Positions 22,237 through 32,705 of a stretch of 64,000 nucleotides of DNA are shown here, piece by piece. Source of the DNA: Symsagittifera roscoffensis (Eukaryota; Xenacoelomorpha; Acoela; Convolutidae); assembly GCF_963678635.1 (NCBI RefSeq), contig NC_087066.1, forward strand, positions 52,962,312 to 53,026,311. The letters are read 5' to 3'. How positions within the stretch are numbered: position 1 is the first letter of the stretch; every line of letters starts with the position of its first letter. A program made the position numbers and the translations under genes. The notes beneath the pieces were generated by a model. The model was not told the DNA's origin. It was given only the letters and a program-made list of their open reading frames with translations, and made no database searches.

Positions 22237-22839
22237 ATGAAGCCAAACCTCCAAATTCTTTGCTTTATCTTCTTATCTCTTCATATAAAACAGTCACGAT
22301 CGCTTGAAAACCAAGATTTGACCTCTAAAGTCCAAGAAATTCAAGAAATTCAAAGACTTGTTGACGTTCTCTACGGGGAAGACGAAAGTAAAATCGATGA
22401 CGGAAACGAAGTTGAAGACTTGTACGATTCGGATTTCGATTTTTTTCCTGTGGCTGAAGAAAATTATGACGAGGATGAATTTTGGGGCGACGACGAAGGT
22501 ACATTTGGGAATGATTCAGACGAGGTCAAACGGCCTTCTGGATTTATCAAGAGGCCCTCTGGATTCATAAAAAGAACCTCTGGATTTTTGAAGCGACCTT
22601 CGGGATTCATCAAGCGACCTTCCGGATTTATGAAGCGACCCTCTGGGTTCATAAAACGAACCTCTGGATTTTTGAAGCGACCTTCCGGATTTATCAAGCG
22701 ACCCTCTGGATTCATAAAAAGAACATCTGAGTTTTTGAAACGACCCTCTGGATTCATAAAAAGACCTTCCCAGTTCATAAAACGAGCTGAAAATTTTATG
22801 GGAGAAGATGTAAAAAGAGCTCCCGGAAAATACCTATAG
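22237..22839 (+). CDS. Neuropeptide-type prohormone with 12 pentapeptide repeats (200 aa)
   Basis: A secreted precursor. Residues 1-22 form a classical signal peptide (MKPNLQILCFIFLSLHIKQS then a cleavage-like RS). Residues about 23-90 are an acidic, Asp/Glu-rich spacer. From residue 91 the chain is a string of five-residue units each closed by Lys-Arg, the prohormone-convertase site. I count PSGFI seven times, TSGFL twice, and PSGFM, TSEFL and PSQFI once each, then AENFMGEDV and a C-terminal APGKYL. No unit has a Gly before Lys-Arg, so the peptides would end in free Ile/Leu/Met acids rather than amides. The coding frame is uninterrupted in one exon. I do not recognise the peptide family. The start is the ATG at 22237, the only one placing a signal peptide. 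Processing and the signalling role are inferred from architecture. Confidence 0.9.
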   Translation: MKPNLQILCFIFLSLHIKQSRSLENQDLTSKVQEIQEIQRLVDVLYGEDESKIDDGNEVEDLYDSDFDFFPVAEENYDEDEFWGDDEGTFGNDSDEVKRPSGFIKRPSGFIKRTSGFLKRPSGFIKRPSGFMKRPSGFIKRTSGFLKRPSGFIKRPSGFIKRTSEFLKRPSGFIKRPSQFIKRAENFMGEDVKRAPGKYL

Positions 22840-23185
22840 GACGAGACATCAGAAAAAGAAATTGGAGCGTTAGATATAACTAATTGGCTGCGATAATTGG
22901 ATAATTCTATCATCATCTACAAATAAGAATATATCGTGCTTTTTGTTGATAAAATGAATTTCATTTTAAATTGACAATATCGGACATGTTGTTCTCGAAA
23001 TTATAACAGCAAAATCATATAGATGCATTTTTGAGTTTTTAGATATTAGGTTTTGATCTTTGGTTTTCTTGAGGTATTTGCGGAAAACTGTGAAAATTTT
23101 TGAAAACTTTGAGAGCCATTTTTATGTCGATTCATTTAATTTTCAGTGCTCTCTTAATGTATCTCAATATAGCACCTATTATGTC
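22840..23185. other. 3' flank of the neuropeptide gene
   Basis: Presumed 3' untranslated region and intergenic DNA. I see no canonical AATAAA close to the stop codon. Confidence 0.4.
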
Positions 23186-23483
23186 AAAAATTTCTGCGCT
23201 GCAAACAGATTTGTACGATAACGTTTAAGGAATGTTTTTGATTTAAAAAAATTGAGTTAACGATCAGCGAGACCCCTCCATATATGTCGCAGGGTTTCGA
23301 CCCTGACCTCCCAAAGCGTGACTCTTTTATACTTTTTCATGGCATCCATTATTCATATACACTAAGTAAGCTTCAGTGGAGAGGTCTCGCTGAAAGTAAA
23401 CTCAATTTTTTTTAAATCAAAAACTTTCAAAAAGTGCCTTGAAACCTTTTCTTAAAAATCTGTCTGCAGCGCGGAAATTTTTG
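23186..23483. mobile_element. 298-bp MITE with long inverted arms
   Basis: The left end CAAAAATTTCTGCGCTGCA is matched in inverse at the right end (GCAGCGCGGAAATTTTTG). Inner blocks also pair: TTTTTGATTTAAAAAAATTG with CAATTTTTTTTAAATCAAAA, and CAGCGAGACCCCTCCA with TGGAGAGGTCTCGCTG. The arms are about 95 nt with a ~100-nt loop. Non-coding. Confidence 0.75.
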
Positions 23484-25229
23484 AACTTCTTTAATGAAAA
23501 ATTGTTAGAAGAAGTTGCAAGGCTGGAGTTATGCTTTTTTTTTCAACATTTTCCGACGCTAAATCAGGCTGCAATGAAAACTCGGAATTCTATAAAAAAA
23601 AGTGCTCGGAATAAACCGTTGAAACGATGGCTTCTTTTAGAGTAATGATTCCCGCAGTGTTTCAAGGCACTCTGTATTATTTCGCATTGGACCCATTCAA
23701 ACTTTTTGCTGCAGGAAGGTAATGAAAAATCTTAAAGCAGCTAATTTTGACCTCTCAGGACAAGAAAAGAACAAAAAACTGTCAAAAATTTTCGGATTTT
23801 GTTAACTTTGAGATTGCGACAATTCAATAACTGAAAAAAGATTTCAGAGAATAACTTTAAATAAAAAATTCTTGCTTAATGTATCATGTAAAGAGTGAGT
23901 AGAAAAACAAAGGCATGAAATTGAAAACCAAATTAATTGTTGACTTTTGGAATGCATATTTTATGCGGAAATTTTCGTCTAAAACAAACATGAATAAGCG
24001 GGAAATAGTTAAAAAAGTGCAATAGGAGAAAAAATAATTGTTAGCAAAACTAAAAAAAGTTGGGATCTTCTTATGACAAAAAAGTTGGGATCTTCTTATT
24101 TTTGTTCTTGCTAGAAATTACTGGCATTTAAATTAGTATGAAACCAAATTCAGCAACCTTTGCAATCTGTCTCAAATCTTAAAAAATTTTCAAAAAATTT
24201 TGAAGAAAAACTTTTGAAAATTTGGCAAGACCGCGTCAGGAATCTTGAAGATCGGTAAAAAGGTTTACGAGAACTCCAAGAACCTTGAACGAAGACAAAA
24301 AACAAAGATTGCAGAGAAACTGGAAGATTTTACAAAGATGTTTGCTAAAATCCTTAGTTGGGAGTGCTTTAAAAACAATTTATAAAAGAAAATTTTACGA
24401 ATCGATAAGCATGAGCTATAGAATGAAGCTTTTCGACCATGAACAAATTAAAAATCATCAGTACATAAGTCAACTTTTGACTCGAATTTTTTTGATAAAC
24501 TTGCTGATAATTTTTTTCAAAACAAATTGAGACATTAGCAAATCGTGTTAGATGTTGGATAAGTTTTATGAAATGTTGATATGATCGATCGATCAGATGT
24601 TTTCGTAAACTTGAAAAAAATGGTATTCTCAATTATTCCAAAACAATTTTCACAAAGTGTCACATTGAATTTAACCTGATCACAACCCCAAACGAGGTTT
24701 GAGAATGGGCTAGAACAACCTGTACAACAAATCTTAACAAACAATTACATAGTATTTTAGGGGTCTTAAAATTTTCGAAAACTTGCCAGGTCCCTGCAAA
24801 TTCCGCAAAAAATTGCCGCTTGGTCTCAGAACACTCAGAACATGAGCAATAAAAAGCAGTGCATTGTCTGAAAGATTCAAATAGTGGTTCCAACATTATT
24901 CTGCATTATAATAAATATATATTTAAAAATTTATATAACATTTCTGTTACTACGGAATATAAAAAGCAACTTCAACTCCATCCAATCAATTTGGAGAAAT
25001 ACATTGAAAAATTACTGTATCTGAAACGTAGATATCTGACCATAAAAACATTCCAATAATTTCCATTTATTTTGCTACAAAAATAGCCGGCTTCTGTGCA
25101 GCATTCTGACCAAAATAATCTTGAAAACAGAAGCAACCTTCAAAACAAGGAAACTTCCAGTTTTTTCAAAATTATTCAACTTAGTGTAACTGTATATTTA
25201 AGAAGTAGACATGTGGACACAGTTATGGT
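23484..25229. other. Intergenic DNA, no gene seen
   Basis: Contains a tiny duplication (AAAGTTGGGATCTTCTTAT twice around 24055-24104). Frames at 24285-25059 do not look like proteins. Confidence 0.5.
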
Positions 25230-25330
25230 CAGGGGGCGGATGTAGAATTTTCTCGAGGGGCTTGACTTTTCAAAAAATTTTCAAAAGTTTTGTCGACCTT
25301 TTTTTTTAGGTCGAACGAATTAAATTTCAG
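25230..25330. mobile_element. hAT-like remnant, third copy
   Basis: CAGGGGGCGGATGTAG, poly-T/A, then TTAGGTCGAACGAATTAAAT, in the same order as at 14771 and 15829. Confidence 0.4.
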
Positions 25331-25527
25331 ACCGTGTGCACTAAGAAATCCGGTTTCAGACAACGAAGTCCATTACGGAGTGGTCTCCGTTTTCGAATTA
25401 AAATTTTTGCTGACACCATGGTCTGAAATCTGTTCAGTAAATGAGTACCGACAGAAATCCTGATTCAAATTGTTGGGACGACAAATCCTGGTTTTCAACA
25501 GTGGGACTAACAGGAACCTGGGTTCGG

Positions 25528-25655
25528 ACTTTTAAGACTTATGTCTAGACCTTGCCGAATTAAGTCTAGACTTTGCAGACTTATGTTCATCAGGTTCTGC
25601 AGATTTTTGTTCAGATTTTGGAGACTTATGTTCAGTCTTTGCAGACTTTAGATTT
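25528..25655. repeat. Degenerate short tandem repeat (GACTTATGTTCAG-like)
   Basis: Six or so imperfect units of about 18-22 nt resembling GCAGACTTATGTTCA follow each other. Non-coding. Confidence 0.55.
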
Positions 25656-25899
25656 TACAAACAGTGACCTGCATAGTGACTATGATTTTTTGACCCCAAC
25701 GAGGAAAACTTATAAAAACTGAACATAAAACAAAAACCTCCACCGGGACTGCCATTTTTTATTTTTTGTTTTTCTATTCAATTTTCTATAAAATATATTC
25801 GTGTCTATTTTATCTATATATTTATGGATGTCAAATATAGTTTTAGCATCAGACTTTTTTTAACACCCCACGCAGAAAAATTTTCCTTGACAAGAAGAA

Positions 25900-27750
25900 A
25901 ACATGTTTTCCTGTTAAATTTTTTTTTTTGATTTCTAAATCAAAAATTGTCTGACAGGTTTCAACCATTTTTTTAGTTTCAATTGGTTTCCGTTTCAAAA
26001 TCTTATCAATTTTTTCGGTTTTTCATTTTTTCTATTTTTTGTTCCCAGTCCGTTTTATCGCATTTTTTATTTTGTTTTTGTTGATATGACAAAGTCCTCA
26101 TATCTGTTGTTCCAATTTCAAATAAGTTTCCACCAATTTTTCTTTATTTTTTGAGATTTAGTTTTTTATCAGTATTTTGACTTTTTTTAGTTTTACCATT
26201 TCTGCCTACTATTTTTATTTATACCGACATCTAAGATTCAATGTTTCAGCCAAATGAAATAGTCTATAAACAATTTTTAAGCAGCCCTCATCGAAATTTA
26301 AGATACTTAGTTCACAAAACCGAACAAAAATCCCAACAATAGTTTAACAAAACAAAAACTTCAGCTAGTATTTTCTCAATTTCGTCAAATTGTTCTTCCA
26401 AAATTGTGAAAGCTGAAAAGTTCATTCAGAAAGATAGACTTTAGCATACTTTGTTGCATTAAGTAGTAAAATGGCACCTGTAATATCATAAGAATTATGA
26501 CAACAAAAAATTATTTTGGCAGAACTCTTGTTTTTAGTCTGGTATGCTTCATATCGAAGAGAAAACGCATTTTTATCACTACTTTTCAAAAGATTTTTTT
26601 AAATTCATCTTGATAACAGCATCAATTTCACATAACAAGGGTCTAACAAATTTTTCAACCAGTACAAAAACTTTGTTGGTTACCGTCAATGGCTTATAAA
26701 TCAAATTTTAACCTACGACAAGGACAAAGTTGTTTTATATTTGAATTTTGCAATACAGTAGATCAAAAAGCAAAGCAACATGAATTTCTTAGGGATTAAG
26801 ACTGATACCTGGCCCATCGTCGGTCAATTTCACATTTCATTTCGATTGGCGTTTGATTTTAGAACATTATAAAACATTAAGATCAAACCATTGCTTCCCT
26901 GACAATATCCATGACTTTAATGGTTTCTACAGGTCAGCTGAAATTTGATATCTTTAATTATCGGAAATTTGATCTCAATGGTTTATAAATTGACGATGGG
27001 CCAAGTATCAGTCCTATCCCTATGAAATTAATGATTTTTTGGTTTTTGAACTATTGTATATGCAAGATTCCAACAAAAATAACTTTGTCCTTAGGTTGTA
27101 GATTAAGATTTGATTTAAGTCATTGACGGCAATCAACGAAGTTTTTTTTACAGATTAAAAAATTTGTTGCAGCCTGGTTATGTGAAATTGATGCTGCTAT
27201 CAAGATAAATGAAAAAAGTTTTTGAAAATTAGTGGTAGAAAAGCTTCCAAGAGTCTTCCCATGCCAGTTCTTAAGACGCTACAAGTCGTTGAGCCCATTT
27301 ACTACTTAATGCAATAAAATAAGCTGAAGTCTATTTTTCTGAACGAACTTTTGAGCTTTCACATTTTGGAAGAAAATTTTTTGATAAAATGGAAAAAAAA
27401 ACGAGCTCAAGTTATTCGTTTTGTTAATTTTTTTGTTGATTTTTTTGTTTAGAATTGGGAACGACGTATCTTAAGTTTCGATGAGGGTTGACTTAAAGAC
27501 GACAATAGACTGTTTCATTTGGCTAAAACATCAGATATGGATTGTCGGTTTAAAAAAAACGGAAGCCGAAAATAGGGGGGGGGGGGGTATATAGTTAACA
27601 AGATCCTGCCGTGAAAAGGATTGCGAAAAAGAGTAGAAAAAAAGGTAAAAAAAAACGATAACAACATCAAAACTGAAACCAACTAAAACTAAGAAAGTTT
27701 TTTATAACCAATTGTAATTTTTTTTAATTAGTTAACAAAATTTTGCCTTT
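25900..27750. mobile_element. Large foldback element with arms of about 0.8 kb
   Basis: The sequence from about 25950 to 26850 is the imperfect reverse complement of about 26930 to 27700. Examples: AGCCAAATGAAATAGTCTAT (about 26250) against ATAGACTGTTTCATTTGGCT (about 27506); CCCTCATCGAAATTTAAGAT against ATCTTAAGTTTCGATGAGGG; TTGCATTAAGTAGTAAAATG against the 27300 region. The centre near 26900 has GACTGATACCTGGCCCATCG facing CGATGGGCCAAGTATCAGTC. A G-run/GTTAAC fragment interrupts the right arm near 27580. No protein is encoded. Outer limits are approximate. Confidence 0.75.
27574..27606. mobile_element. Fragment of the GTTAAC/G-run palindromic family
   Basis: A run of about 13 G followed by GTTAACAAGATCC, equal to the right end of the complete element at 30464-30620. 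Confidence 0.5.
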
Positions 27751-28522
27751 GAAACACGTTCAAATGTTCAATGATTAACAAATTTTGTGGATCCTTTCCC
27801 CAATATAGCGAAAACAATTCGAAATAATAGACCGAATGTGCCAGAAATTGCTCCATATTTAGACTTTTTAAAATGGATAGAACGGACGCCAATGATGTCT
27901 ATTTACAAAAAAAAAATTTTGCATTGTATGTGATTAGTTTTTGAATTCTGTTCAAGCAATGATCAATTACATAACTTATAATAATTTCGTCCCCTTACGA
28001 TTTTGCATCAAAAGAGTAAGTTCTAAGCAAAAAACTACGCACATTTTCGCTGATTGAAAAGCGGACGGTCCTAATTTTCTTTTCTTCCTTTATGTACTGA
28101 AAACATTCAAGCTAAAAATATTGCTGAATTTACAGCAGACAGATATCTAATGATGGTAACAAGTTCCCAGAATTCAAGTCCAGTATACAAAAACAGTCAT
28201 CTAAAACATATGCCATTCCTAAAAGACAAAGTCACTTAATTCGAACCATACAGTAACAAAAATGAGCCAATTGTTTTTCTGGTAATTTCCATGATTATAA
28301 ATGGTGTACATATGCAACGTATTGCAACAAGAGATGATCAAATCTAAGTTGGATATTCGGTAGATAAACCTTTCTGATAAGCCCATCATACATCTGATAG
28401 ATTGAAAACCTTCCAAGATTGGTTCAAATCCTTATTATATTTTTTGCTTATTTTATTTAATCAAATTGTAGAACATTTTTAGTTAACGATTATTATAATA
28501 AGTTTTTTTTGATAAAGCTTTC
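27751..28522. other. Intergenic DNA, no gene seen
   Basis: AT-rich, no supported feature. Confidence 0.5.
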
Positions 28523-28745
28523 GGACCAAGTTAACATCCTCCCCCCTAAACACGTTTAGGGGGAGGATGTTAACTTGGTTCTAAGTTAGGAGTTTTCAGC
28601 CAATCACAATCGAGCATTTTACATGCAGCGCTTAGCAAATTTAATTTAATTGTAGCGCTGGAGTGGATGATCTTAACTTGGTGTATTAGGGGGGAGGGGT
28701 GGGGGGGGGGGGGGGGGTGGCTTGGGGAGGATGTTAATTTGATCC
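28523..28745. mobile_element. GTTAAC-ended MITE with an internal perfect palindrome and long G-run
   Basis: The left end GGACCAAGTTAACATCCTCC is answered by GGAGGATGTTAATTTGATCC at the right end. Positions 28523-28581 form an almost perfect 59-bp hairpin. A run of about 18 G near 28705 could form a quadruplex. The left breakpoint of the 11.4-kb tandem duplication falls inside it, at 28628/28629. Confidence 0.7.
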
Positions 28746-28784
28746 AAGTTTTCAATTCAACCAATTTTCACAGCGGAAAATTAA

Positions 28785-29335
28785 AACAAGACTGCTCGTA
28801 TCAGGGCGAAGCCCTGAATGTTCCGACTGCCTTTTAAGGTTTATGGAGCAGCAGTAATAACATAAAAAAAATTAAATGAAATTAAATAAAATGAAAATTT
28901 TTTTTTCTTCTAAAATTTGAAATTTTTTTTTGAAAATCATCCCCCACACGCCATATAAAGTATAAAACGATAGATTTCGTTCCTTGTAACAAATCAATTA
29001 TGGCAAATAGGCTTCGTTCAACCAATTTGGAACGATTTAAAAGACGGATTAAATCTCCGCTTACGTGTTAATAGCGCGAATTATATCGCGCGCTAATTGT
29101 CCCAAATTGGTCAAAATGGCCAAAAAGGCAATCTTTGAACCCTCATAACTTCACGAAAAATGATCACAGGTAAAATATCTTTTCAAATTTAAGCTCAGGA
29201 CAACAATAGCTTTCGAATGATATTTAAAAAAATCCGTCAAAAATGGCTAGTTAAAAAGTCGAAATTTGTCTGAAGAAAAAAAAACCCACCCCGAGCACAA
29301 ATATTCCGTTACTTTCGTATCGAAAGTCGGAACAA
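28785..29335 (-). mobile_element. Helentron-like non-autonomous element, 551 bp, best preserved
   Basis: Left AACAAGACTGCTCGTA, hairpin TCAGGGCGAAGCCCTGA, then TGTTCCGACTG; right ACTTTCGTATCGAAAGTCGG then AACAA. Read on the - strand this gives a 5' hairpin and GTTCCGACT, then inverted AGTCGGAAC and the 3' hairpin. The interior has TTAATAGCGCG / CGCGCTAATT, a second inverted pair. No open frame. Confidence 0.7.
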
Positions 29336-29383
29336 TAACGAAAACAACGTTTCTTTTCTGAGCATAGTTAACACGAAAACTTC

Positions 29384-29927
29384 AACAAGACTGCTCGTAT
29401 CAGGGTGAAGCCCTGAATATTCCGATTGACTTTTAAGGTTTATGGAGCAGCAGTAAAAGCATAAAAAAATTAAATGAAATAAAATAAAATGAAATTTTTC
29501 TCTAAAATTTGAAATTTTTTGTGAAAATCATCGCCCACACGCCATATAAAGTACAAAAAAAAGAGATTTCGTTCCTTGTAACAAATCAATTATGGCAAAT
29601 AAGCTTCGTTCAACCAATTTGGAACGATTTATAAGACGGATTAAATCTCCGCTTACGCGTTAATAGCGCGAATTATATCGCGCGTTAATTGTCCCAAATT
29701 GGTCAAAATGGCCAAAATGGCAATCTTTAAACCCTCATAACTCTACGAAAAATGATCACAGGTGAAATATCTTTTCAAATTTAAGCTCAGGACAACAATA
29801 CCTTTTGAATGATATAAAAAAATTCCGTCAAAAATGGCTAGTTAAAAAGTCGAAATTTGTCTGAAGAAAAAAAAAACCCACCCCGAGCACAAATATTCCG
29901 TTACTTTCGTATCGAAAGTCGGAACAA
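29384..29927 (-). mobile_element. Helentron-like non-autonomous element, 544 bp
   Basis: Close relative of the copy 49 bp upstream, in the same orientation. Its terminal hairpin has one change (CAGGGTGAAGCCCTG). Confidence 0.7.
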
Positions 29928-30463
29928 AAACTGTTTCATTTTGATAGCTTGGCCGCGTATATTCATCCACCTTTTCTCCGCTCAATTGCAAACTATGTGA
30001 TAAGTCCGAGCTCGCTTCATATGGAAAGTACATTTAATTTTTATACGGATATTCAAAGTTTCTCCTTTTTACACACAGAAAAGTGAAGAAAATGGGCGAA
30101 ATATGTCACGCTTTTTTCCTTCTCCCCAAATGAATATTAGGTCTAAGTTTTTTGGTGTCTTGATTGTTTCTATCTTCTTGGTTTGTCTCAATTGGAACAT
30201 CAAAGACAACTTTACCGGTATATTTATTGTATTCTTCAAAAAAAATTTGAATAATTTTTGTCACCTTATTGTCTGACAATAATCATTCATAATTTTGAAA
30301 GCGTTTAGAACCACAGAATCTTCACCATAGGATGGAAAATTCTTCAAATTTTCTGCAATGCGAAATCGTTCCATTGCGAAATATTACTGTATGGGAAACT
30401 CTTTGAGTGAAAGCACAGTTTTCAGTCAATTATTCGGAGTTGGATGAGTAAGAGGGTTTGAAG

Positions 30464-30620
30464 GGATCTTGTTAACAATCCCCCCACCTATTGCAATAGG
30501 GGGGACTGTTAACAGGGCACAAAGGTCGTACATACTTAACTGTTCAATTCTTCATTTATAATGGGGGGATTCGTAAGAAGGTACCATAGGGGGAGGGGGG
30601 GGGGATCGTTAACAAGATCC
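30464..30620. mobile_element. 157-bp MITE with GGATC...GTTAAC inverted ends (unit A)
   Basis: GGATCTTGTTAACAATCCCC at the left and GGGGATCGTTAACAAGATCC at the right are inverted copies. An inner palindrome CCTATTGCAATAGG sits at about 30487. The identical element in unit B is at 41884-42040. It ends 80 bp from the retroelement LTR. Confidence 0.75.
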
Positions 30621-30703
30621 GTTTGAAGTTTGAGCTAGATACTGGATGCTGAAAAGACAGGCAGGAATGATTGATAAATTGACCTGGATATCAAATTACA
30701 TAT

Positions 30704-31112
30704 TGAGTTAGAACCGATGTGGTTAACTCATAGAGTAATTTCGGATAGGGTACACCGTCTGCTCGTCACGCTATCTTATTTTCGGCCGGATAGATTCGTG
30801 CAACTTCTTAGTCAAATACCGATCCTAATCTTACTCTTATACTATCTAGTCTCAGGTTGTTTAACTAGTCTCTGCTAGGCTCAATAGATCTAGGGTATAC
30901 TGGTTTATTGCGGCTGCTGAAGTTCTCTTGGAGAGGCAACTAATTTCTAAGTTAAATTCAAATCTCTCTGGTGCTGAAACTACAAGTAATTTCAGCACTT
31001 ACAAATAAGTGGGTTGTTAGTTAGATGGATCATGATTGGTTAATATTAAATACTTTACATGGTAAAATATCTAATTTATCCAATCATAAAATGTAGTTTA
31101 GATCAGGTTCCA
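30704..31112 (-). repeat. 3' LTR of the giant Ty3/Gypsy element, duplicated copy (unit A)
   Basis: 409 bp, nearly identical to 42124-42532 and to the 5' LTR at 62789-63198. On the - strand it begins TGGAACCTGATC and ends GGTTCTAACTCA. It is flanked by ATAT at 30700-30703, like its unit-B twin, because flank and LTR were duplicated together. Confidence 0.93.
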
Positions 31113-31254
31113 CCCATCCGGGTTTTACAGAGTTTTTTTAGAATAGTCTTTCTGCAATTCAAAGGATGGATGATGGACGTTGGTATTCGGCGAACATCAT
31201 ATTTCTTCTGGGTTCTCTTGTTAGAGAAGTGCCAGGATCAATCGTTGTGTCTTC

Positions 31255-31569
31255 TTATGACAACGACTGGGTTTTCTCAACAAACTCAAATCTGATTTCA
31301 GAATGGTTTGCTATGACAGGTTTTTCTGGTTCATGTAGAGAACTTCTTTTGTATTCAACCTCGTCTGGGAATGGCGTGGAGATTGTGCGTGGATGGGATG
31401 CCTGGTTACTCGGATCTGTACGTATACTTGAACATCGAGGTGGCCATTGGTCTAGTTCAATGAAGTCCTTTTCTGCGAAGTCAAATCGTACTCTAAATCC
31501 TTTGAGTTGTGATTGTGGACGGCATATTGATTGTGGTTGGCCATTCTTTTTCGAGTGTAGTGGGGTCAT
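31255..31569 (-). CDS. Candidate 3'-terminal spliced exon, unknown protein (104 codons), unit A
   Basis: This frame reads in the element's sense direction and is the last one before the 3' LTR. It begins MTPLHSKKNGQ and is rich in Lys/Arg/Gln/Ser near its start. The frame is open upstream of this ATG to a strong splice acceptor at 31616 (TATACTTTGCAG). A consensus donor (CAG then GTAAGT, boundary 32703/32702) lies 3 nt after the stop of the preceding 108-codon frame, predicting an intron of 1,087 nt. Small multiply spliced 3' exons are typical of complex retroviruses, but I see no homology. The opposite-strand 158-codon frame here is its shadow. The copy in unit B is at 42675-42989. Confidence 0.4.
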   Translation of the reverse strand: MTPLHSKKNGQPQSICRPQSQLKGFRVRFDFAEKDFIELDQWPPRCSSIRTDPSNQASHPRTISTPFPDEVEYKRSSLHEPEKPVIANHSEIRFEFVEKTQSLS

Positions 31570-31778
31570 TTTGTCTTTGGATGTTCGTCTTTGGTGTTGT
31601 ATGCTGATCTATATACTGCAAAGTATAATTTACACTTTATAAAATTTTTATTAGTTCAGTGTTTTAATTATGATTTTGGTTATTTGTTTTCACAAAAGCT
31701 TTTTGTTTTAGTTCGGTTATTTTGAAGAGTTACTCACCCTTGAGTACCTCTTATTAAAAATAGAAGTGTGGTCACAAA

Positions 31779-31876
31779 GCGTGGATGTAGCGCGGTGGGT
31801 TAGTCCGGCTATAGAGCATGCTCAGGACGTCCTCTCTGGTGGGTTAGGCCAGGAGTGGGAGTATGATTTCGTGCGG
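31779..31876 (+). repeat. tRNA-like (SINE head-like) segment, four copies
   Basis: TAGCGCGGTGGG at 31788 resembles a pol III A box, and GGAGTATGATTTC at 31858 resembles a B box, about 70 nt apart. The order and the GGTGGGTTAGGCC spacer recall the head of tRNA-derived SINEs. It lies antisense to the retroelement. Repeated at about 34424, 43199 and 45844 in the other 2.65-kb copies. No cloverleaf folds convincingly, so it is a relic at best. Confidence 0.35.
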
Positions 31877-32705
31877 TTTCTGTGAGAGGTCCTGTTATGT
31901 GATAACGTTTTATGTTGGGTTTATTGTGGTTTTTCCTATGTTTCGTTGGTTGTGTCCTTTTTTCAAAAGTCAAATTGTTTTTGGTATGGGTTTGTCTTTC
32001 GACTTTTTTGTGTTTTATTATTTCTTTCTTAGACTTTATAATAGTCTTCAAAAGAATAAATTATCCAGTTTTAAACTGGATTAATCCGGTTTGGGTACCG
32101 TTGGTTTCCTTTTCTTAGTCATGCTGTTATTCTATGATTTGTGGTGTTTAGTAAGCTGCGTTGGTTAGTTTTGTTTAGTATATAATTCCTTTCCAACCGG
32201 GTTAAAGGAAAGTTTGAAACTTGTTATCTTGTGTTAGAGTTGTTGCGTGTGAAAACTTGAAACTGAAATTCATTATTTAAGCAATTCTTCGTGGGCGAGC
32301 TGTGCGAGTTTGGATAGAATTCTTGTGCGAGTGAATGGAAATATCAAAAGGTTAGTACTGCATTTTCGTCTTATCAATTTATTACATAGAATTTCAATTT
32401 TACTGCTAGTTTTTGGGGAAAAATTAATTACAAATTTTCATCATTACTAAACTTACTGCTTTTGGGGAAACAATTTATAAATGAATTTACTACATTGTTA
32501 TGAATTTTATTGAATTTATCTAGTGTAAAATATTCATAGAGTTTTGAAGAATTTGAAGAAGTTTTCTATTTTTTATTTTTCTTTTGTGTATTTTGCAGAT
32601 GATCGTGGGATGAAGACTAAAAATCTAAATAAGAGATGGATAAAGAATGGTTAGTATTTGTTTCAAATTTATCAGTGAAGAATATGTATAAATTATACTT
32701 ACCTG

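Noticed and set aside
22464-22916. 150-codon frame with MNPEGRF repeats opposite the neuropeptide gene
   Set aside because: Antisense shadow of the Lys-Arg repeat region; no signal peptide.
24285-25059. Short frames on the + strand resembling a small basic protein
   Set aside because: The first one begins at a non-ATG codon, and neither has homology, conserved context or splice signals.
31166-31642. 158-codon + strand frame (and its copy at 42586-43062)
   Set aside because: Opposite the element's sense-strand exon candidate and antisense to the retroelement; no domain. Kept as a shadow.
31809-32084. Small frames on both strands repeated four times (80, 73 and 68 codons)
   Set aside because: They repeat only because the 2.65-kb unit is repeated; they lie in the predicted intron around the tRNA-like piece.
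32340-32660. + strand splice-like series (AAAGGTTAGTA ... TTTTGCAGATG ... AATGGTTAGT)
   Set aside because: Donors are non-consensus GTTAGT, and the strand is antisense to all recognisable genes of the element.
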